Of a stretch of DNA of 36,826 nt, positions 18,173 through 24,465 are shown one piece after another. The first letter of the stretch is position 1. Every line of letters starts with the position of its first letter. The notes beneath the pieces are model-generated. The model was given only the letters and a program-made list of their open reading frames with translations, ran no database searches and was not told the origin of the DNA. This stretch comes from Mycobacterium sp. (GTDB taxonomy: Bacteria > Actinomycetota > Actinomycetes > Mycobacteriales > Mycobacteriaceae), in the NCBI GenBank assembly GCA_020438865.1, contig JAGQTU010000023.1, positions 13,788-50,613 on the forward strand, given 5' to 3'. A program made the translations under genes and the position numbers.

Positions 18173-19666
18173 GTGTCATTGGAAGAGCACAAGCGTCGGG
18201 AGCGGGCCCACGCGATCGGGTTGTTCCGCTATCAGTTGATCTGCCCTGCACTGGAGGCGGGGTTGTCGACCAAGCAGCGCGGCAGACTGGTCCGCGAGAT
18301 CGCCGAGCGCCGCCATATCGACCCGTTCGGCACCCAGGTGCAGGTGGCGCGGGCGACCTTGGATCGCTGGATCCGCCGTTACCGGGCTGGCGGCTTCGAG
18401 GCACTGGTCCCTGAGCCGCGGCGGTTGGCCACCCGCACCGATGAGCAGGTGTTGGAGCTGGCCGCCTCGCTGAAACGCGAGAACCCGGCCCGCACCGCCG
18501 CCCAGGTGGCCCGGATCCTGCGCACCGCGACCGGGTGGGCACCCTCAGAGTCGACCCTGCTGCGCCACTTCCACCGCAGCGAACTGATGGGCCCGGCCAC
18601 CGGCGCGGCAGGTGAGGTGTTCGGGCGGTTCGAAGCCCCCGACCCGAATGAACTGTGGGTCGGCGATGCCCTGCACGGCCCGCGGGTCGGGGACCGCAAA
18701 ACCTACCTCTTCGCGTTCCTCGACGACCATTCTCGGTTGGTGGTCGGGCACCGCTTCGGGTTCGCCGAAGACACCGTGCGCCTGGCGGCGGCGTTGAAGC
18801 CGGCGTTGGCTGCTCGCGGAGTTCCCGCCTCGATCTATGTCGACAACGGGTCCGCGTTCGTCGATGCGTGGTTGCTGCGGGCGTGCGCGAAACTCGGGAT
18901 CCGGCTGGTGCATTCCGCGCCCGGTCGCCCGCAGGGCCGCGGCAAGATCGAACGGTTCTTCCGCACCGTGCGTGAACAGTTCCTCGTCGAGGTCACCGAC
19001 ACCAGCAGCGAGGACCTCGCCGCGGCCGGGGTGGATCACCGCGGGGCGTTGTTGGAGCTCAACCGGCTGTTCATGGCCTGGGTCGAGACCGAATACCATC
19101 GCCGCACCCACTCCGAGACCGAAGCGCCGCCGCTGGCTCGGTGGGAGGACGGCTGGGATCGGCTCGGCGGGCTGCCGGCGTTGCCGACTGCTGCGGATTT
19201 GACTGAGGCGTTCTTGTGGTCGGAGTTCCGCACGGTGACCAAAACCGCCACGGTCTCGCTGCATGCCAACACCTACCGGGTCGACCCGGCCCTGGCCGGG
19301 CGCCGGGTGGAGTTGGTGTTCTCCCCGTTCGATCTGGAAACGATCGAGGTCCGCTACCGGGATCAGAGTTTCGGCGCCGCGATCGCTCACACCATCACCC
19401 GCCATGCCCATCCGAAAGCCCGGCCCGAGACCGTTGACTCAGGACCTGCGCCGGCGGTGACGGGGATCGACTATCTGGCGTTGACTGCCGCTGCCCATCA
19501 TGAGCAGCTGCGCCAGGATGAACGTATCGGCTATCACGCCCTCTACGGCCCTCGCACTGACCGCACTATCGACGCCCCTGGCGACCATGCTCAGATTCCT
19601 GGCCAGCTCTCCATCACCGACCTCGACCCCAGCAACGCTGCTCATGAAGATGGGGTGTCGGCATGA
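18173..19666 (+). CDS. DDE transposase (rve integrase core, TniA/MuA-like)
   Basis: A 497-residue transposase. The N-terminal third holds helix-turn-helix DNA-binding domains (LDRWIRRYRAGGFEALVP, then a second HTH around residues 85-130). The catalytic RNase H-like core has Asp in WVGDALHG (about 162), Asp in YVDNGSAF (about 223) and Glu in RGKIERFF (about 260), the DDE triad. A Mu/TniA-type beta-barrel follows (VSLHANTYRVDPALAGRRVEL, about 364-384, span). GAGGAGGACAC precedes the GTG start at 18173. Its TGA overlaps the ATG of the ATPase gene, so the two are made together. It should cut and join the transposon ends described above. Confidence 0.92.
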   Translation: MSLEEHKRRERAHAIGLFRYQLICPALEAGLSTKQRGRLVREIAERRHIDPFGTQVQVARATLDRWIRRYRAGGFEALVPEPRRLATRTDEQVLELAASLKRENPARTAAQVARILRTATGWAPSESTLLRHFHRSELMGPATGAAGEVFGRFEAPDPNELWVGDALHGPRVGDRKTYLFAFLDDHSRLVVGHRFGFAEDTVRLAAALKPALAARGVPASIYVDNGSAFVDAWLLRACAKLGIRLVHSAPGRPQGRGKIERFFRTVREQFLVEVTDTSSEDLAAAGVDHRGALLELNRLFMAWVETEYHRRTHSETEAPPLARWEDGWDRLGGLPALPTAADLTEAFLWSEFRTVTKTATVSLHANTYRVDPALAGRRVELVFSPFDLETIEVRYRDQSFGAAIAHTITRHAHPKARPETVDSGPAPAVTGIDYLALTAAAHHEQLRQDERIGYHALYGPRTDRTIDAPGDHAQIPGQLSITDLDPSNAAHEDGVSA

Positions 19667-20478
19667 GTATTGAACGGCTGCAATCGCATTGGGGTTTCTC
19701 CCGGATGCCGTTCGGGCGGAATCTAGCTCCGTCGATGCTGCACCGCCACCCCGGCCACAGCGAAGCGATCGCCCGCATCGGCTGGTGTGTCAATCAGTGC
19801 GCGATCGGGGTCATCACCGGTGAAGTCGGCGCCGGCAAAACCGTGGCCATCCGCGCCGCCGCGACCGCCCTGGACCCCGCCCGGCACGTCATCATCTACC
19901 TTGCCAACCCCACCATCGGAGTCCGCGGCATGCTCACCCACATCGTGGCCGCCCTCGGACACACCCCGGTCTTTCACACCGCCCGCCTCGCACCCCAGGC
20001 CGCGGACGCCCTGGCCGCTGAACACGCCGAACGCGGCCGCAACCCCGTGCTCGTCGTCGATGAAGCCCATCTGCTCGACAACCATCAGCTCGAAGCGATC
20101 CGATTATTGACCAATCACGACATGGACTCCGGGTCACCGTTCGCCGTCGTGCTGGTCGGCCAACCCACCCTGCGGCACCGGCTACGCCTCGGTGTCCTTG
20201 CCGCGTTGGATCAGCGCATCGCCGTGCGCTACACCCTGCCCGGCATGAGTCCAGCTGACACCGCCGACTACATCAGCCATCACACCAAGATCGCCGGCCG
20301 CTCCGACACCCTGTTCGCCGAGGATGCCGTCACCCTGATTCACAACGCCTCACGCGGACACCCACGAGCGGTCAACAACCTCGCCTTGCACGCGCTGACT
20401 GCCGCGTTCGCTGCCGGTCATTCCATCGTCGGGGAGAAAGCTGCCCGCATCGCCATCAGCGAAACAGCCTCAGACTGA
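19663..20478 (+). CDS. Transposon AAA ATPase (TniB/TnsC/ExeA-like)
   Basis: A 271-residue AAA+ ATPase. Walker A is GEVGAGKT (about residues 44-51), Walker B is VLVVDEAH (about 128-135), sensor and arginine-finger regions follow, and HASRGHPRAVNNLALHAL-like C-terminal helices resemble ExeA/TnsC proteins. Such ATPases activate a partner DDE transposase and pick target DNA, often giving target immunity. ATG 19663 overlaps the transposase TGA (ATGA). Annotation pipelines often call these ExeA secretion proteins; the context makes a transposition role far more likely. Confidence 0.9.
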   Translation: MSIERLQSHWGFSRMPFGRNLAPSMLHRHPGHSEAIARIGWCVNQCAIGVITGEVGAGKTVAIRAAATALDPARHVIIYLANPTIGVRGMLTHIVAALGHTPVFHTARLAPQAADALAAEHAERGRNPVLVVDEAHLLDNHQLEAIRLLTNHDMDSGSPFAVVLVGQPTLRHRLRLGVLAALDQRIAVRYTLPGMSPADTADYISHHTKIAGRSDTLFAEDAVTLIHNASRGHPRAVNNLALHALTAAFAAGHSIVGEKAARIAISETASD

Positions 20479-20544
20479 ACCAGACTCCCACCACCGAGAC
20501 CACCACTGCATCACCGCGGCGACGATCCCGTCACCGAGACCACC

Positions 20545-20580
20545 ACAGCCCCGCTCAAAACACCGAGCGGGGCTGTTCTC
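20545..20580 (+). terminator. Terminator of the transposon operon
   Basis: ACAGCCCCGCTC (20545-20556) pairs perfectly with GAGCGGGGCTGT (20565-20576) around loop AAAACACC, then TCTC. It lies 67 bp past the ATPase stop and inside the right transposon end. Confidence 0.8.
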
Positions 20581-20590
20581 ATCGATCCGT

Positions 20591-20651
20591 CATCATCACC
20601 ACCGATGACGACAACATCGTCACGCTCAATGACGGGCAACAGCGTAGCGCA
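20591..20651 (-). repeat. Right transposon end with repeated transposase sites
   Basis: Reading inward on the minus strand from 20651: TGCG, then 21-bp repeats at 20635-20615 and 20611-20591. The outer one begins 16 bp from the terminal T, the same distance as at the left end. CCGTCATTGAGCG at this end aligns with TCGTCATTGAGG at the left. Confidence 0.7.
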
Positions 20652-20868
20652 GTCAAACCAGTCCGACCCACAAACCATGTCTGTCGACGATCTGCGCCGC
20701 GCCGCCGCCGCTGCCAACCAGGTCAACCATCCCGACTTTTAGACGCCGCGTGGCGGCGGCGCTAGCAGCGCTGATGCTCGAAATCGGCAGTGCCGCAATG
20801 ACTGCCGATATACGGCACGGCCTATTTTGTGTAGTCCCACGCCAGTGCCAGGTCTTAGACTTGTAGCC
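20652..20868. other. Flank between transposon and the Rv2082-like module
   Basis: About 217 bp. A short frame ending MSVDDLRRAAAAANQ...HPDF at 20742 runs across the transposon edge and may be the tail of a gene cut by the insertion, but it is too short to judge. GGCAGT and ACTGCC near 20790-20810 form a small inverted repeat. The promoter for the next operon is probably here. Confidence 0.35.
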
Positions 20869-21450
20869 ATGTACCCGAGCTCAGGGCCACCCGGAGCGGG
20901 GCCCCCGCAACTGACGCCTCCTCGCCGCCGAAGTGGCCGAGGACTGACGCTCGGGCTGGCGTTGGTGGCGGTGTTCATGTCCACCGCCGCTCTCGTGGTC
21001 GCTCTGATCGGATTGGTCCCCGAACCCGATCGAGTGAATCGGGTCGAGACAGCACCGCAAGCAACGACAGCTGCTGCCGATTCGGGTGACCAAGCACTGT
21101 GCAAAGCGATAGAACCGCTCATCAAAGAAGGCACTTCGGAGACGAATTCATTCGTAGCCTTGGGCAAGCCTGGTTCAGTCGAACGCGACGCCGGGATCCC
21201 GGAATTCGTTGAAATGACTCACGACTGGGCTTCTCGCGCACAGGAAGTGCTTGACGCGCATGCCGATTCACCGCGGTATTTGACTCGCACGTTGCAACGT
21301 CACATCGACGATATGAAGCTCTTCGTCGATGGACTGCGGCCTGGGCCCGCAGCGGACCCTGATCGAGCGGTTTGGACGGACGCCATTGCCTCCCTCAACG
21401 GGCCGTATGCAGTCTGTTCAGCGGTGGGGGTTGAGCTATGGCAGCGGTAG
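20869..21450 (+). CDS. Single-pass membrane protein heading the Rv2082-like operon
   Basis: A 193-residue protein: a proline-rich cytoplasmic start (MYPSSGPPGAGPP), a basic stop-transfer RRRSGRG, one membrane helix (about residues 25-48), and an outer domain with two cysteines (ALCKAI and YAVCSAV) that may form a disulphide. ATG 20869 is chosen over the upstream TTG reading, as it gives a natural N-terminus. Its stop overlaps the next gene by 13 bp. The layout resembles small membrane proteins beside Rv2082/Rv3899c homologues in mycobacteria (recalled, uncertain). It may tether or help export the large partner. Confidence 0.75.
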   Translation: MYPSSGPPGAGPPQLTPPRRRSGRGLTLGLALVAVFMSTAALVVALIGLVPEPDRVNRVETAPQATTAAADSGDQALCKAIEPLIKEGTSETNSFVALGKPGSVERDAGIPEFVEMTHDWASRAQEVLDAHADSPRYLTRTLQRHIDDMKLFVDGLRPGPAADPDRAVWTDAIASLNGPYAVCSAVGVELWQR

Positions 21451-23984
21451 GGACGGCTGCGGCAATGCCGTCTCGGCCGTATTCACCGCGCATTGTCGGA
21501 CCGGTCTGGCCTCAGACCTCACCGGAGCAATGGTTGGAGACCGCTGAGGCTCTCAATCAGAAGAGCATCGACCTGCTGACGAACGCTGCCACCATTCGAC
21601 GTGCCGCCGACGAGCTCGGCGCGTCTAACTTAGGACAGATGATCGAGGCGATGTGCGAGCGTTCCTACCGCACCGCCCAAACGATCATCAATCAATCCGA
21701 CATGTACGCCGACAGCTCGAAAGCGGTGAAAGAGACCGGTGAACTGATCTGGCACGCCTGCGGGCGACTCGACGAGATTGACCGTAAGGCCCACGACGAG
21801 ATCGACCGACTGAAGCGCCAGTTCGCGGCAGCAGCCTCCTCCCCATTAGGCGCTGGCGCCGCGGCGGCGGCACTCTACTCCGCGATCGACGCCGTCGTAA
21901 GCGAAGCAGAAGCCGAAGCTCTAGCAGCAGCTACGGATACGACCGCAGCGATCACTGAGCAGGCAGCAAGCATCGGCGGCGGCAATTCAGGCGGATTGAC
22001 GGGGAGCAGCGGAGACGCGGCACCAATGGACACAAAGGAACAAGGCGGCCCCGGTGGTGGCAGAGCTATGGCGGACGGTATGCCTTTCGAGCGTCTGCCC
22101 AGTACTCGACCCACCAACTACGGGGCGGATGACAATCAGTCCTTGAACTACGGGACCAATGAGGGAGAGACAGCAACATCAGATCGGTCGGGATTTGATG
22201 GCCCGGAATCCTCTGTGAGTGAGGGTGATCGGCATTCCGATGGGACAGCGAACAATCAGCCCGCGCCAGCTGCAGACGGCGACATTAATGAAGCGGGGAA
22301 CCTGCCCGGCAGTCCGATTACTCCCACTGCGAGTGAGGAGCGTCTGGGAATTGACGGTCCGCTCGCGGTGATGCCTCCCGCCGCGGTGACACCGGCTGGC
22401 GGTGGTGGGGTGTCGTCTGGGGGCAGCGGCGTTGGCGGCGGTCTGAAGATGCCGGGGGCGCGCGGCTTCTCGGGCGATAGCTCTGTCTCTTCTGTGAGTA
22501 ATGCTGGTGGCCTGAATTCTCCTGCGGAGCTGGAGTTGTCGCCGACTACTTCGACGGGTGGTGGCCTGTCAATGGCCGCGGCGAGTGCTGGGACGCCGAC
22601 GCCTAGTTCTGATTTTTCGCGGGGGTTTAACGCGGGCCTGGCGGGTGGTGGTTCAGTGTTGCCGCCGCCTGTGACCCCGCCGCCCGCGCAACCGGCGAAC
22701 TCTACGGCTGGTGCGTATGGGTCTGCGAGTGCTGGGGGTACGCCCTCAGTGCCGGCTGCTGGTGGTCCGGTGGCGCACAGCGTCCCGCCAGCGGCTGCGG
22801 GCACAGCGCCGTCAGCTGGAACGCTGGGGACACCGATGGTGGCGCCAATGCCAGCGCCCGGGGGTCCGTTGCCGCCGTTTAATTCCGATATCGCGCCGCG
22901 CCAGGTGTCTGCAGCCGCCGCGGCTGCGTCGGCCCCGCCTGGTGCACCGGCAGCCCCACCGTCGCCGGCTGCGGGTGGGCCGGGAACACCGCTGCCTCCT
23001 GGAGTGGTGGCGTCGGGAGGTGCCGCGGCGGCTACGGGTGCGGTGGCGGGAACGAAATCGGCTGCGCCTGATCCATTACTGGCCGACGCGTTGGCGTTGG
23101 TGGAGGAACTGATGAAGGCTTCTCGTCAGTACGGCACCATCGACTGGTGTGTGGGGGTGTTCAAGACACCTGCGAAAACGCTCACCGTGGTGACCTCCGG
23201 CGAGGGTGCGGGATTCATCCCGGCGGGGGTGCATCTGCCCAAAGGGGTGGAGTTGCTGTTCTCAGATTCTGGTTTAGACAACGCTTTTCGGCGTCGCTGG
23301 TTCGGCTGGATCAATCCGGCGCAGACCATGGTGGCCTACGCCCAATCGGTGACCGCGCTGAATCCCAACATTGAGCTGTGGGCGATCGCGGTATCGACGG
23401 GTTTCGGCGGATCAGCACAGCCAGCCCGGGCCGCCGGGGTGCCGCACTATGCCGACTGCCACATGCCCACCGATAGCCCCCTGGGTGGGGGCGTCGTGCA
23501 ACCGCCGTTGGATGAGACCCGGCTACACCGCTTAGAGGCCCTCAATCCGGCCGCCTACGCACAGCTGAACACCGCAACCCCGGTCGACGTGCGGGAATCA
23601 CTGACCATCACCAGACAGACTGCGCACGTCACGTTCACCCAAGCCAGTGAACTTCTGACACTGCCGATACCGCCGCTGCTGCGCGAAATCGCCACTCACC
23701 TCGACCGAGGCAGCGCCATCACCGAATCGCTGTGGGGCGAACTCGCTAGTGCCGTGCTACCAATGGCGATCACCGACAGCTCGGGGCAGCGCCCCGGCCG
23801 CCTCGGCACCGACACTGAGGCGTCGTCGTACGCGCGAGTGCACCACAATCTGGCGCGGCTCGCCGAGCTGCTGCTGTTATGGCGCCACGGCATCCCAGAT
23901 CACCGCGAGGTCGTGTATCTGGCCCATCACATCGCCGCCGAGCGCGAACTTTGGGCTGGCCACGAGAATGGCGGTGCTCGGTGA
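21438..23984 (+). CDS. Large Pro/Ala/Gly-rich protein of the Rv2082 / Rv3899c-Rv3900c family
   Basis: An 848-residue protein. Residues 1-165 are helical and resemble WXG100/PE-PPE-like secreted domains (SPEQWLETAEALNQKSIDLL). Residues 170-560 are low-complexity and rich in Gly, Pro, Ala and Ser. Residues 575-848 are a conserved globular domain (PLLADALALVEELMKASRQ, RRRWFGWINPAQTMVAYA). From memory it matches Rv2082, of which Rv3900c and Rv3899c look like split halves, including DUF5631/DUF5632 regions. It overlaps both neighbours in an operon. The low-complexity middle and helical head suit a type VII secretion substrate, though no YxxxD/E export tag was confirmed. Function unknown. Confidence 0.82.
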   Translation: MAAVGTAAAMPSRPYSPRIVGPVWPQTSPEQWLETAEALNQKSIDLLTNAATIRRAADELGASNLGQMIEAMCERSYRTAQTIINQSDMYADSSKAVKETGELIWHACGRLDEIDRKAHDEIDRLKRQFAAAASSPLGAGAAAAALYSAIDAVVSEAEAEALAAATDTTAAITEQAASIGGGNSGGLTGSSGDAAPMDTKEQGGPGGGRAMADGMPFERLPSTRPTNYGADDNQSLNYGTNEGETATSDRSGFDGPESSVSEGDRHSDGTANNQPAPAADGDINEAGNLPGSPITPTASEERLGIDGPLAVMPPAAVTPAGGGGVSSGGSGVGGGLKMPGARGFSGDSSVSSVSNAGGLNSPAELELSPTTSTGGGLSMAAASAGTPTPSSDFSRGFNAGLAGGGSVLPPPVTPPPAQPANSTAGAYGSASAGGTPSVPAAGGPVAHSVPPAAAGTAPSAGTLGTPMVAPMPAPGGPLPPFNSDIAPRQVSAAAAAASAPPGAPAAPPSPAAGGPGTPLPPGVVASGGAAAATGAVAGTKSAAPDPLLADALALVEELMKASRQYGTIDWCVGVFKTPAKTLTVVTSGEGAGFIPAGVHLPKGVELLFSDSGLDNAFRRRWFGWINPAQTMVAYAQSVTALNPNIELWAIAVSTGFGGSAQPARAAGVPHYADCHMPTDSPLGGGVVQPPLDETRLHRLEALNPAAYAQLNTATPVDVRESLTITRQTAHVTFTQASELLTLPIPPLLREIATHLDRGSAITESLWGELASAVLPMAITDSSGQRPGRLGTDTEASSYARVHHNLARLAELLLLWRHGIPDHREVVYLAHHIAAERELWAGHENGGAR

Positions 23985-24454
23985 GTGCAGACGGGTCAGT
24001 CAACCAGTGGAATCCGCTAGAGGTGGCCGCTGAGGCGACAATCGCTGCCGCCACAGCCGCGTTGGTGTGGGAAGGCCGAGACAGCTACGGGGTGCTGGAA
24101 CGGGTAGCCGGGGCCACAGCGAGAGGCATCGCAACAGCTCGGATTACCGCCGAAGTGATGGCTGACGTCACCACCTCAGTCCAGTTCACTGCGGCCACCG
24201 AAGATGCGCGCGGCGGTGCTGTAGCTGGGCTTCCGGGGTGGCTGGCGCCGCGGTGGGCGGCGTCCGTGCGTGCCGCGCTAGGCGAACTTGAAGCCGGGCG
24301 GCCCGGCGACATCATGATGAAAGCCCGGACATGGCCGGCACTGCGCAGCGTCGCGGTGTGGACCCAAGACGGACCGCTGCAGACATGGCAGACAGCTCTG
24401 ATCGTGGACGAAGCGCGGATTGCTCTGGCTCACCGCGTAGGCGTCTGGGCATAA
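23981..24454 (+). CDS. Rv2083/Rv3898c-like hypothetical protein
   Basis: A 157-residue protein. The GTG start at 23981 overlaps the TGA of the large upstream gene (GTGA), which fixes the start and shows translational coupling. The N-terminal half is Ala-rich and helical (EVAAEATIAAATAALVW); the C-terminal half has W/R-rich segments (WLAPRWAASVRAALGELEAG, ARTWPALRSVAVWTQ). Gene order copies the Rv2082-Rv2083 and Rv3900c-Rv3899c-Rv3898c sets as I recall them. No domain of known function. Its end lies 11 bp from the convergent relaxase gene. Confidence 0.75.
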   Translation: MSADGSVNQWNPLEVAAEATIAAATAALVWEGRDSYGVLERVAGATARGIATARITAEVMADVTTSVQFTAATEDARGGAVAGLPGWLAPRWAASVRAALGELEAGRPGDIMMKARTWPALRSVAVWTQDGPLQTWQTALIVDEARIALAHRVGVWA

Positions 24455-24465
24455 ACGGCTGAAGG

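Larger units (their letters stand above)
17254..20651 (+). mobile_element. Three-gene DDE transposon with Tn7/Mu-like ends
   Basis: About 3.4 kb. It holds a zinc-finger HTH protein, a DDE transposase and an AAA ATPase, all on the plus strand. Both outer ends start TGCG and share the inverted pattern CGCTGTTG-CCGTC. The first 21-bp repeat begins 16 bp inside each end, and a second lies further in. This end design is typical of transposons using a DDE recombinase with an ATPase (Tn7, Mu, Tn552, Tn5053 relatives). No matching target duplication is seen beside the TG ends (ACAGT on the left, GTCAA on the right), so the exact boundary may differ by a few bases or one flank has changed. Confidence 0.8.

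Noticed and set aside
19663-20478. ExeA-type general secretion ATPase
   Set aside because: The ATG overlaps the DDE transposase stop and the gene lies between matched transposon ends, so a transposition ATPase is far more likely.
17245-20667. TCCGAC on both sides of the transposon as a target duplication
   Set aside because: The two copies lie at different distances from the ends (3 bp and 9 bp), so they do not fit a single insertion event.
20605-20742. Short frame ending MSVDDLRRAAAAANQ...HPDF
   Set aside because: It starts inside the transposon end repeats and is only 45 codons. It may be the tail of a gene cut by the insertion, but nothing proves coding.
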